Positions 9,254-20,612 of a DNA stretch of 64,000 bases are shown piece after piece. The translations under genes were made by a program, and so were the position numbers. Position 1 is the first letter of the stretch. Every line of letters begins with the position of its first letter. The stretch spans positions 45,134,180-45,198,179 of the forward strand of contig CM055101.1 of NCBI GenBank assembly GCA_029204225.1. The letters run 5' to 3'. This DNA is from Diphasiastrum complanatum. Taxonomy: Eukaryota > Streptophyta > Lycopodiopsida > Lycopodiales > Lycopodiaceae. Under the pieces are notes generated by a model, which had not been told where the DNA came from, ran no database searches, and saw only the letters and a program-made list of their open reading frames with translations.

Positions 9254-11584
9254 TCCTCATCCCCGCCCTCCTCGGACTCCTCATCCCCATACTCATCCTC
9301 CTCTGAGGACTCTGACCCTGACGATGCCTCAGACTCAGACTCATCCTCGTCGTCAGGGCTGTGAGCACGGGAGCTGCTACCCTCTCCTGCCCTCCTTCTG
9401 CGCTCTGCTCGAGTGATAGGTCCTACACAGTGCACACAAAGAGGGACAAACGTTTTATTGCCTGCAAATTAGTAAATTACAATAATTAGTTCGAACTTCG
9501 AAAAGTTAATTCAAGACCTTAGACAATCGTAATTTCTCACCTGCACTCTGCATGGCCTCCTCATGGAGGAATGCGTACACGTCCTCCCCTGACTGGTCTC
9601 TTGATGGCATCTCTGGAACCTTTGCCACATCGATTAGATCGAGATTAACCTATGCACATGTCACAATGCACATTGAAATCAAGACAAAATTTGGAGGGCC
9701 GACAAAAGTTAAAATTTAGCTACAGTCTACTATGATCTATTTAGTATCTACTAACTGGGTCTTGAGATGATGGATCACATGTTAGAATTTAGAAATTATA
9801 ATATATGGCTTACAAGTTACCTGGATAGGCTCTACAGTGGTCTGGAGTCTACCCAAAAGTCTCAGGTTGGCGTGCACGACACCAACCTCTCCAATTGTGC
9901 AGATGAGAGTCGATTCCTCTTCTTCGTGTGAATCAAGGAATGGACACTCCAATTTCTCTCACAAGCGACTGCAGTGCATCCCTGTGAGAGAATCCTGATG
10001 GCAAGGTGATGCAATTTGGGGACATCAAACCCAAACTTCGACCACCATGACACGGGACGTAGCTAGCCTAAATCACAATTCAAGGGGCAGTTAGTACTAG
10101 CAAGTTGCAACCAAGTTCCAACAAGTTACAATATGATTGACTAATTGTGCAGTAAAATGTGAAGTAACAAGTTTAAATTGTAATGGACAATGGTCAGTTT
10201 ATTACCCTCTCTCAAAAGCGTCGGGCCAGTGGCGAACTCCAAGGTCTCCTGCCTGAAAATCTGGAGCTCATCCAGCAGGTTATCCTGCTCGCGTACATCA
10301 GGATAAACTCGGGAGATATAGGCATTCCAGCCATCCCTGAGCTCCCTATCTGTGTACTGCTCCTCATTCTTCCAAAGTGGATGGAGTATGTGGGCCATGG
10401 CATGCAGGGGCTTATGAAACCACTCCCACCTGCTCAACCAAAGGATTCGGACCTCTGCAAACCTGCAAGAATCAAGATTGAAGACACATTAATAATTATA
10501 CTATATAGTACATATTGCATACTACATGCTATAGTTGAAATTTGAATCTTGATGTACCTCTCTGGGCTAATGGTCATGCAAAGGCTAGTGCAAAGGCTCA
10601 ACTGCTCGCCCAGCCTGTCCATGAACTCGTACAAGAGGCCCAATGTGCAGCCCTCTTGATCTGTAAGGCACAGGACAATGTAGATAGGCTACAGGCCCAC
10701 CACAATGGATCAAGCCTCATCCTAAAATGGTGAATACATAACAGTCCGCTCGAATCTCTTACTCTTGGGCTCCTGTGATGGCCCCCACTGCGCCCAGTCA
10801 ACGACAACAACCATCTGCCTCAAGCCCTGATGAACTTTCAGCAGTCGTTCCAGGACCAGGAACATAAATGCAAACCTGCACAGAGCACAAGTGACAAGTT
10901 CTAACTTTTGACAACACAATACATGGCACATGCATGAAATATTTACCACTACTAACTAAACAGTAAATACTTACCAACAGAAGCGCATTCAAATTTGAGT
11001 TGCAACTTGCATACCTGGTGGGGGCAGGTCTCAAGACATCCAAGGTGGACTGTCTCCTGAACATGGCCAGGACCCTGGGATTCTTGGTGATGAATCTCAC
11101 CAAGAACCGTGTGGTACGCACCACCTCCGCAATCCATGGAATCTTGGCCACATTCTCGACCAACAAGTCCAGGCAGTGTGCTGCACAAGGTGTCCAAAAG
11201 ATGTGGGGGTAGGTCTCATTAACGAGCCTACCCATGGAGACGCAGTTTGACGCATTATTTGTGACCACTTGCACAACCATACAATGCAATGCGCATGATT
11301 TTGGAATTGCGAATTCAAGTGCTTAGTGAACCATAATCCATTGTTAATCAATCGCCATTGAACAATGAACATTCAACATTAACAGGAGTGAGTAGCGTGT
11401 TAGGAGCATGCATGCAAGGGGCAATCTCATACCCCCCTCAAATGTAACAAATGTGCCTGATGCGTGAGGGCCCTCCAGTGTAAGACTGGTGACAGTATCT
11501 GCAAGTCCATCTCTTTGTGCCCGATGTGCCATAGGCCGCAGCGATGGTGACGTGATCCCACAAGGGATCCCTATCCCTCGGCAT

Positions 11585-11585
<1 letters not shown>

Positions 11586-11650
<65 letters not shown>
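11586..11650. repeat. (CT)n microsatellite
   Basis: Uninterrupted CT run of about 65 bp beside the hAT BED exon. The AATAAAGCTTT block seen before the other CT runs is absent here, so its origin is not shown. Confidence 0.9.
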
Positions 11651-11651
<1 letters not shown>

Positions 11652-11819
11652 ACGAGTCTCTAATATCTATGTAGTATACCCTAAATTTTAAATTCTAAAT
11701 TCTAATCTAGTTTCTAAGTTCTAACCGTAACCGCTAAGTTCTAACTACCCAGGTCCCACACCCCTCTCACAATGCCCAAGTCCCACACTGACCCCCATCA
11801 AGATTCAAGTTTCAATACA

Positions 11820-11928
11820 CACACGTCACACTGTACACAGTGCACACACACAAAATATCACACACACATGTGACACAATCACTCAAGTCTCACACACATT
11901 GTGACACACAAACACACACACACGTGAC

Positions 11929-11981
<53 letters not shown>

Positions 11982-11985
11982 GTCA
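11820..11985. repeat. (CA)n and (CT)n rich tract
   Basis: CA-rich sequence with a CT run at about 11933-11963. The other flank of the chromovirus (23467-23620) is also CA-rich, so the chromovirus probably landed in a pre-existing microsatellite tract. Confidence 0.8.
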
Positions 11986-12026
11986 CAAGCCAGTCTCTCC
12001 AAGCTCGTGAATCCTAGAAGCCGGTG

Positions 12027-12456
12027 TGTAGAATGAACCTCCCAACCATATGCACCCCCTCCTTGAGTCCTACCTGCTATTCCCGTCAACTGGCACATGG
12101 CATCCACCCGTGGGTGATCAGTCCACTTGGCATGCCTAGCCCCTGTGACCTGTGAATACTGAGTGACTCATAGGGTACCACCCCCATGCCCCGCCAAAGA
12201 TCTGTGACCCTCTTGGTCACCCCGACTACTTGCCGGCTAGCATCTCGTCACTGACGGATAGGGTCCTGACGGTCAAGACACACCGCATCTTTGACAACTT
12301 GTCAGACGACCACACCGGGTCACTGCTTGTGACGCACCGGTCCCAACTTGGGACAAATGTCCTCGTCGGTCACCAACCCTTGCCAATACTGGGCCTCAGG
12401 CCCTTTGGTAACTGGCCGTGCCGAGGTCGTGATAGAGTTGTAACTGGACTCTAACA
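12027..12456 (-). repeat. 3' LTR of the chromovirus
   Basis: Matches 23038-23466 from position 12031. The outer (left) boundary is uncertain because the partner copy is truncated at exactly that end. Confidence 0.8.
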
Positions 12457-12477
12457 ATCCTTCCCTCCTTTGGCAAG

Positions 12478-13990
12478 TCATCGGTCCTCGATGACAAACT
12501 CTGGGTAAGACTTCTTCAACGCTTGTCGCGTCTCCCAGGTAGCATCTGACAACGGATGTCCTTTGCAGGTTACTAGATACTCTTGAAGGAGACGATTCCG
12601 CAATCGTTGCTCCCTTCGATCTAGGATTCTTTCTGGCCCATAACCTGTGGTGTCTTTCTCCTCAAGAGACACTAGACCTTCCACTAGGCTATCGCCATTG
12701 TGCAAACATTTCTTCAGTTTGCTAACATGGTCCCACAGGTGGCTGTAGCTTGTAAGCTACTTGGCTCATTTTCTTAACAATCAAGCATGGTCCACAATAC
12801 CTAGGAGATAACTTGGCGCACTTTCCAGTGCGTAGCACCTTCGACTTCGAAGGGACTAGTAAATACACCCAATCTCCATTCTCGAATTCCCGATAGGTAC
12901 GGTTCTCACGAGCATAACTCTTTGCCCTAGCTACAGCTTTGGACAAGTTATCTCGTGCCAACTCTAGCTTCTGCTGCATCTGAGCCAAAAACTCTACAGC
13001 ACTAGGTACTCTATGCAGAATCCCTATTTTGCATACTACTCACATATGCCCTAAGCATATCTTCCAAGATCTAATTCACTCGCTCTATCTGACCATCCGT
13101 CTGAGGATGCTCAGAGCTACTCATCCGCAACTGTGTTCCCAGCTTGGCAAACACCTCAATCCAGAAATTTCCCGTAAACTTGGGATCCCTGTTAGAAACT
13201 ATGGACTTCGGAAGACCATGTAACCTAACAATATTTTGAATAAACAACTCAGCCACTTGCGGAGCTGTGACCTTCTTGGTCGTTGCGATGAAATGAGCCA
13301 TCTTGGAAAACCTGTCTACCACTACCATAACGGAATTGAATCCATTTTGGGTCTTGGGTAGCCCAACAATAAAATCCATAGAGATGCTTTCGCACCTTCG
13401 TGTAGGTATCTCAAGTGGATGTAGTAAGCCTGGAGGACTTACTCTCTCGGCCTTGTTCACTTGACAAGCCGTGCAACGCTGGACGTACTCTCTTACATCC
13501 CGCTGCAATCGTGGCCAGAAATAATGCCTTCTCAAAAGCTCACTGGTCTTATCAATACCAGGGTGCCCTGCGCAGGGACTATCATGACATTCATGAAGTA
13601 TCTTACGACGAAGATCCTTCACGTCTGGCACGAAAACTCTTCCATTTCTCAATAACATACCATCTTTCACGGTGTATGTTAGATATGTACTGGTGTGTGC
13701 CTCTACGGAAGCGACAGCCTCGACTGACTCTTCCGTTTGGTCGACTACCTTGCGCGCATTAGGCCACACACGCTGACAATGCGGGTCCTTTTCTTGAGCC
13801 TTCTTAATATCCTCCATGAGGCCACTGTCAACCACAGTAAAGCTCATCTAATGCAATATACGAGATAGTGCATCAGCGACCACATTTTCCTTCCCTCGTC
13901 GGAAGCGAATTTCCAAGTGAAATTCCTGCATCAGCTCGGCCCACCAAGCTTGGCGGCCTTTCAAATCTGGCTGAGTGCAAAAATACTTTA
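12478..13990 (-). pseudogene. Chromovirus pol 3' part: RNase H end, integrase, chromodomain
   Basis: Read on the - strand: the RNase H tail at about 13990-13852 (WWAELMQEFHLEIR, ENVVADALSRIL) ends in a stop. Integrase follows from ATG 13847, with the HHCC finger (HPGIDKTSELLRRHYFWP, CTACQVNKAE) and the DDE core (MDFIVGLPK, SNRDPKFTG, HPQTDGQIERVN). The frame breaks at about 13070. The integrase C-terminus lies at 12988-12722 (ENGDWVYLLV, LSPRYCGP). A chromodomain-like end lies at 12705-12478 (ILDRREQRLRNRL, WETRQALKK). The chromodomain marks the chromovirus clade. Integrase after RNase H is the Ty3 order. Confidence 0.88.
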
Positions 13991-14165
13991 AAGTATGATG
14001 ATCTGTGTACACATTCAACATTCACATAACACAACCACAAATACTGAATCTCCATTCTCTTTATTTGCATATAGGTAACAAGAGGACCCTCAACAGATGG
14101 TCTCTCCCCCTTTAAGACATGAGACATACCCTCATGCCCGAACTTATATACATGTGACTTAAAAT

Positions 14166-15700
14166 CTATGCATGCCACCGCTTACCAAGTACAATATCAA
14201 ACTTAGCTAGTTTAGTAATTTTAAAATCTAACTTCTCGGTATACGTCTGAATAGACAATGACGCCCGAGAGATTCTTTCATCCCAAACCTCTGTTCCCTT
14301 ACCATCTGGCATCTCAACAGTATACCGGTAAGTAGATGGAACAGTAGCCAAGTGAAACTTCCTCACCACACGAGAATTGATAATATTATGTGAGGAACCG
14401 GTGTCAAAAAAGACGAGCACGTCATGACCTTCCAGCTTTCCCCTCATGCGTATCAGTTCACTATCTGGAAACTGATAAGCTTCCCGCGCCTTGGTGGACA
14501 AGTAACAAACTGGTGCCTTTGGAACAAGCTTCCGCACCGAAATAGTCATGACACGACGAGTGTCCTCATCATCACTTACCAACAAGTCATCCAAAATTTC
14601 CTCATCCTTGCCCTCATCTTGACGTTGCATAGTATGGAGCTTCTTGCCCGTACGTCGAGGACAATCTTTGAAAAGATGCTTGCCAAGACAGAAAAAGCAT
14701 AATCCATCTTTCTTGGCCTTTTCCTTTTGCTCAGGACTGAGGGGAGACTTGTCGTAAGCACGACGAGCCATAGGAGATCCCGCCTTGCGCTTCAAAGTTT
14801 GCTGCATTTGGATAGGATCCTTCTGTGAAAAGCCTTTCTGACCAGCTTGGCCAGACTTTCGCGAACCCTTCTTCTGAGGCCAGCTTGGCGCTCCAGATTC
14901 AGCCTTGGTGCGCATATTACCTTCAAAGTTGAGAGATATAGCAACTGCCTCTTCTAAGGTCTTGCACCCTTCATTAAGCACTGAAGGCCTCAACTCTTCA
15001 CGAAGGCCAAATATGAACTTGTGGACTACTAGCCACTCGGGAATCTCTTCCGGAATCTTGATAAGCGTCTCACGATACCTATCAGCATATTCTTGCACCA
15101 TGTACTACCTCTAACGATGCAAAAGCCAAGCATCCGTCGCACGCACATGCTCATGTGGAGGAATAAACTGAGCTCTGAAAGCTCTCGCTTAAACTCAAGC
15201 CAGGTGGATGGAGCCTGATTAGACTTCAACAATTTACGCCACCACCTGTCAACAGAATCAGTAAAATGGAAAGCAGCTTTGCGGACCCGCCAACCCTCAT
15301 CAGTTGGAGACCGTTTCAAATCAAAATACTTTTCCCACTTATGCAACCACTGATCTACGATATTAGTATTGCGTTGGGGAGTGTTTCTAGCAAAACGGGT
15401 AGGTTTAACATCTTTGTCTTCTGGATAGGGTGGAGGTAAGATAGGACGAACAGCAGAAGACGGATAAGGCGGAGCATACTGCGAGGAAGACGCATAACCA
15501 CCAGCTACCATCATCGCTCGCATCTCTGCGACGATCTTTTCCACACTATCCATGCGAGCTTGCACAGAAGGGGAAGTACCAGCAGGTGAACGGGCAGCCA
15601 CTGTAGGCGGATTATGGGCAGGACTAAGCACAGGGCTGGGTGGTCGTGATGGAAGAGCAACGGGTGGATTGAGCAGAATATCAACTCTATCATCTTCCAT
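14166..15700 (-). pseudogene. Chromovirus gag and protease, frameshifted
   Basis: Gag starts at ATG 15700 (MEDDRVDILLNPP), with a proline-rich N-terminus and a capsid part (FTDSVDRWWRKLL). It shifts frame at about 15120 and continues from 15101 (EYADRYRETLIKIPEE, FIFGLREELRPSV). The zinc knuckle at about 14700-14660 is atypical: CFFCLGKHLFKDC has one residue fewer before the histidine than CX2CX4HX4C. The protease DTGS motif is at about 14410-14400 (FFDTGSSHNIINS). The frame stops near 14166, where reverse transcriptase should begin. RNase H resumes within 200 bp, so most of RT is deleted. Confidence 0.85.
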
Positions 15701-15797
15701 TATGAAACAAAAACAGAGACAACACGAAATCAAGCTAGAAATTGCACTTATTGAAACACACTCAGGAAAGGGAAATGTGAAAATTTTCAACTTACTA

Positions 15798-16658
15798 TGC
15801 AAGAGAAACCACTAGCAAAAGATCCTATTCAATTTTAACAATTTATGAGAGAGTTAGGATGATATTTGGAAATCAGATCCAGCGCCCTACTTCAAATGGT
15901 TGGATGGCTGCCCTGCTTCCAGAGTAGTGAGAATTGAGTGGGAGAAGATCTGAGATGGTGCGCCCTCCTCTATGGATCAGCTTGCAACAGATCTCATGAA
16001 ATCTGACAAGATTTGAGAGAGAAATGAATGATTGAGCAAAACAGAACCAGCGCCCTCCTCCAAATGGTTGATTGCTGTCCTGGCTAAGATCTGCTCAGAT
16101 TCAAGGTGGGAATGACCTGACTAGTAGCGCCCTCCTCCAACTAACATATTGCAACTGTTGTCACTGAATTCTGATGAGGGAAGGAGGAGTAACAAGCAAA
16201 AAACCAGATCAGATCCCCTGCGAGCTACTACCAAAATTGAGATGAAGAATAGAACAAGATGATGAAGAGTGGAAGATTATTCCAGAAATTACACTCCTTT
16301 AAATCGTGGAGGTCTATTTACAAGAATTGATGTATGTACAATGCATTGCATGCTATTGCCAAGTGTCCAGGGTAGTTGGCAATTTGCATGTCTAATTGCA
16401 TGTGTCTAATGTCATGCATGCATCTTGCATGTCGCATGCAAACTAGGATATGTGGCAAACTAACTTTTTCTCCCCCATGCACATGTGCATGGGGGTCTAC
16501 CAAACTCCAGTGGATAAGTGGCATCATCATGCAAGAAGGCCCTCCACGAGTTTGTACTAAAAAAATTTGCCTAAGTTTATTTGGGCCTTAAAAACTTTGG
16601 CCTCCAAATAAAACCATGTGCTATGTTTTATCTATTTAACTAGGTTTATATTTCAACA
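15798..16658 (-). repeat. 3' LTR of X, truncated
   Basis: 861 bp, near-identical to 22187-23037. The outer 391 bp or so present in the other LTR (21796-22186) are absent at the junction with chromovirus 5' sequence. Confidence 0.88.
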
Positions 16659-16869
16659 ACTCCCCCTTAGACCTGTTAAATAAATAACCCCTAATGCCTC
16701 CCGATGTTTCTTGAACATGCATGTGATGGGGATTAGAAACATAACAGTTCCCCTTCCAATTTTGTCACTACGTAGGTAGACATTAACCGCCATCATCAAA
16801 CAATGGTGTTTCTTCAAACTGGAGCTGCATATACAACTGTTCAAAAGAAGTATCCGGGCAGCAACCAAC

Positions 16870-17337
16870 TGTTAGAAAACAGACTTGAAACCCAAGACAA
16901 GATTCCTATTGTTGTTTAGACAATAGTCATACACATGAGAGAGAACAACAATGATGAAGAGATGTACTCCAACTATGTCCCATTACAAATGAGGTAGGGC
17001 GCCAGCCTACATATATACTTTCTCTAAACTATGTGTAAGGTAAAAAGCAAAAAGCAAATAGCAAAAGACGAAAAGCTAATTGCTATAATTACTACCTATA
17101 TTGGGTAAACACCCAAGATGAGTTTCTAAGTGATAAAAGCAAATCCTATTCTAGTAGTAGTGTGCCCACCTACATGCATGACTAAAAAACAAATTTACTA
17201 TAAATAGTAATGATCTTTAAATATGACTTACTATAAATAGTAATGGCCCCTATAATAGCACGCAGGCATAGCCAAACCATCACTATCAATCCTAAATGAT
17301 AACATTAGGGTTACTAAAGTAAACATTAACTCTAATA
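16870..17337 (-). repeat. 3' LTR of Y
   Basis: 468-bp partner of 20145-20612 with few differences. It contains the reverse complement of the shared GCCTGCGTGCTA motif at about 17257-17268. Confidence 0.9.
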
Positions 17338-20144
17338 CTCCCCCTTAATGTTTACATTGTCTAGAACTATGCATAACGAAAGTATGCATGTGTATCTTCC
17401 ATGAAGCCCATGTAATGAAGATCCTCAATTCTGATGTAGAACTCATGATCAACTCTGATCTCAATGTCTTCATTACTCGATGTAGATCTTTCTTCGTATG
17501 ATGATGTAGAATTTCCTTTGAATGTCGATCCTTTTCGTATGAACCTGCTTCATACGACTTCTCAATGTCTTGCTTTGGTCTTCATGTCTCTTTAGTGTAT
17601 ATGTGTGACTACCATGAGTTCAACATATCACCCGATTCCTTGACTTCCTTTGAATCAAAGAACTTTGACTCCCCCTGAATCAAATAATGTAGACATGATA
17701 ACTTTTGCCTTAACCTTGAGAACTTTTCTTGAAGATTGACTCCCTTGGTCTCTTTGAAGATCGTTCAAGCTACCACAAATGTAAGGATCTCCCCAACATT
17801 CATAAAAGAAAAAATAATCCTCTTTGTTTACAGTAACACCATCATGATAACCATAAGTAGGAAATAGATCTACAAATGTCAACATCAAATCTCATACATC
17901 AACACCTACTTTAGAAACCTGTTCATAAGTAGTTGGCTCCACTTGTGTCGATTCCTTGAATTAAACCCATTTCAATTCTCCTGGTACTCTCATAAGTTAC
18001 CAATTGTGATGAACTTGATGGACTTCGGTTGAGCTACTCCCCCTAGATGTACACTTCATGTTTGCATTCCAACCACTCTCTCCAAATAGAATAGAATATC
18101 ATCTTTGAACCAAACCAAATATGCAAGTAAAAGAGCATCCCCAATAGAAAGATAAATGTATACAATACTTCCTCACACAAAGTAACTGATACTGTCCTTC
18201 AAATACTTTCTCACACAAAGTACTTGACATGATCTTTTCCATGGAATCTCTTACCTCTATCTCACACACAGAGTCACTTGCACCAAACAACTGTCCAACC
18301 TAGAAGGCATTTCATCATGATATTTATTCTGACACTTTGTCATATGCAAACTTGGTGTACGTCCATCTTTAACCATGTTGTTTTTCTTGAAGCTAAACAA
18401 CAACCTGTATTGTTGATTTTCAACGCCTAATCAACTACCTTGGCTTCCCAATCTTATAACAGAATCTACCACATGACAATACATGAACTTGGATAGATTC
18501 TAGAACTTTTCTCCAACTCAAAATAGAATTGATCTCACTTAGTACCACCACATGAACAATCAACTATGACTTGGATGGTATCGAGGAATTACATGACAAC
18601 CACAACAAGCAATCACTTCAATTACTCATAAATCTGAAGTGATACTAGTTCAGATAGACAAGAAAGTTTCTACAACATAACCAAGTTACTATGACTTGAA
18701 TAGAAACCAAACAGATACAATGTAGAATGTTGACCACACAGCTTGCCACACCTATCACTTGTAACGACGAACTTATCTTTTGCCACCATGATAAGAAACT
18801 GTGAGAACATCCTCTTGAATATCGATTTATCTATATAGACTCATAGTCTATACTTCTCATGCAACTTCCTTTTAAGAGTTTGCACCTTATGTCGATTCCA
18901 ACCTCGACAAAACTTTGTCAATCTTAGAACGTCTAAAGTTGACCTTCCTTCAGTATGCTTGTTGGTAGCTTCTGCAGCTTCAGCAACACCATGATCACCG
19001 AGTCTTCCCCTACCATCTCTTTCGTTTCATGTAGACTTTCCTTTCCCTGTGAGTTAACCCTTCCATTTTGTGACGAACCTTGTTCTGATTACTCTTGTGA
19101 ATCCCTTCTTCACCTTGCAATTGATTGCAAACAACTCCTAGTCATATTGTCGATCCTTACTCCTGAGATCTCCTTCAACATGCATCAAGGTTCTTTCCCT
19201 ACTTAAACCTCAGTGATCTCCTACTACAAGACACAACCATTTTATTCTACTGAACTTTCACTTGCATGCAAAAAGCTCCAACTGTAACTCAATCTTCATG
19301 CTGACCCAAGGATCTACACATGTACATGCTTTCTTGCATGTGTACCAAGTACTTCCAACAGTAATCTACAGCGATCTACCAATAGTGTTCTGACCAGTAG
19401 TCACCTGTCTCCTACATGTATCGATAGCTCTCCAACACTAGCAATTCCTGGCTAGTGTTCCTTGGATCTTCTATCTTGCTCCAACCAGCGAACGATTTTA
19501 CAGTTCCAGCAAACTGATTTAGATCAACGACTCAGACAACAATAATGAATAGGTTTTGACTCAGATCAGCAAATTGATTTACAATTAATCAGACAATAAT
19601 CAACATGCAAATAGCCAATGAACACTCCTGCAGCCAACAAACAACCATGTATTGATCTGATTCCAGCGATCATACTTGTCTTCCAGTGATCTGACCTGCT
19701 GTCTTCCAGCGATCTAACCTGTCTTTCAGTGATCTAACCTGCTGTCTTCCAACGATCTGATCTGACTTTCAGCGATCTGACCCGCTGTTTTCCAGCAAAC
19801 AGCCAGCGAAGAACTCTCCTAATCCAGAATTCAGGTCCAGCGAACAGCCTTCAAACACTGAACCTGCAAATAACACAAACTTCCGAATACAATCTCTTCC
19901 TGAGATCTGAGGCAGACTTCGTAGTCTCCTCCACGTAGCTCAGCTCTTTTCCTTGTACACCAGATCTTCTCCCACACAGCTGCCACCCTTGTAGATGAAG
20001 ATCAAACTTAAAAGCTGGCTAGGGACACCACCTGCACCTGCTCTTCTCCTTGAAGCTGATGGCCAAATCAATCCCTTATGAATTCATTCCGTTCATTGAA
20101 GTACCTCCTTGTTCTCTCAAATCTTGAACCACGCTCTGATACCA
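17338..20144 (-). other. Non-coding interior of Y
   Basis: No frame above about 80 residues on the element strand. Near the primer-site end (19660-19830) a unit of about 23-30 bp containing TTCCAGCGATCTGACCTGC recurs at least six times with small changes. This position matches the leader repeats of the copia element at 2340-2770. Confidence 0.6.
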
Positions 20145-20612
20145 TGTTAGAAAACAGACTTGAAACCCAAGACAAGATTCCTATTGTTGTTTAGACAATA
20201 GTCATACACATGAGAGAGAACAACAATGATGAAGAGATGTACTCCAACTATGTCCCACTACAAATGAGGTAGGGCGTCAGCCTACATATATACTTTCTCT
20301 AAACTATGTGTAAGGTAAAAAGCAAAAAGCAAATAGCAAAAGACGAAAAGCTAATTGCTATAATTACTACCTATATTGGGTAAACACCCAAGATGAGTTT
20401 CTAAATGATAAAAGCAAATCCTATTCTAGTAGTAGTGCGCCCACCTACATGCATGACTAAAAAACGAATTTACTATAAATAGTAATGATCCTAAAATACT
20501 ACTTACTATAAATAGTAATGGTCCCTATAATAGCACGCAGGCATGGCCAAACTATCACTATCAATCCTAAATGATAACATTAGGGGTACTAAAGTAAACA
20601 TTAACTCTAACA
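20145..20612 (-). repeat. 5' LTR of Y
   Basis: 468-bp LTR flanked inside by the initiator tRNA-Met primer site and outside by the CCAAC duplication. Confidence 0.92.

Larger units (their letters stand above)
1208..11590 (-). pseudogene. Decayed hAT-family transposase gene, split by LTR insertions
   Basis: Multi-exon hAT transposase of the plant BED/DUF659 type. Exons read from translation (approximate): BED zinc-finger start at about 11560-11430 (CRYC then RIRHIC); a DUF659-like piece at about 11289-11015 (NNASNC, PHIFWTPCAAHCLDLL); 10875-10743; 10721-10558; 10462 to about 10193; 10062-9821, the hAT dimerisation domain (SWWSKFGFD, ACERNWSVHS, KKRNRLS); 9650-9541; and an acidic tail from 9422 that continues across the insertion to a TAG at 1208-1210. 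The tail frame is continuous once the elements at 1333-9253 are removed. Damage: two in-frame stops in the 10721-10558 exon, a one-base deletion after the LERLV motif, a stop at the start of the dimerisation exon, and little sequence between the BED and DUF659 parts. A domesticated copy is unlikely because of these lesions. Confidence 0.8.
16870..20612 (-). mobile_element. Y: non-coding LTR retrotransposon inside X
   Basis: LTRs 16870-17337 and 20145-20612 are both 468 bp with TGTTAGA...TCTAACA ends (the left copy ends AATA). A perfect duplication, CCAAC, lies at 16865-16869 and 20613-20617. A primer site adjoins the right LTR (20132-20144, minus strand TGGTATCAGAGCG). A purine tract adjoins the left LTR (17338-17346, minus strand AAGGGGGAG). 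The 2.8-kb interior has only short frames and no recognisable gag or pol, so it is LARD-like and depends on other elements. Confidence 0.92.

Noticed and set aside
9163..9435. Stand-alone acidic protein gene on the minus strand
   Set aside because: It is the acidic-tail exon of the hAT gene read into the Z1 LTR. The true frame continues at 1332 after removing the insertions.
11586..11650. Reading frames made of Leu-Ser or Arg-Glu repeats
   Set aside because: These frames, also at 23813-23884, 53924-54003 and 57952-57999, are translations of CT microsatellites and end near the repeat edges.
15798..16658. X left LTR taken as complete with TG at 15798
   Set aside because: The right copy extends to 21796, where the primer site lies, so 15798 is a truncation point and not a true LTR end.
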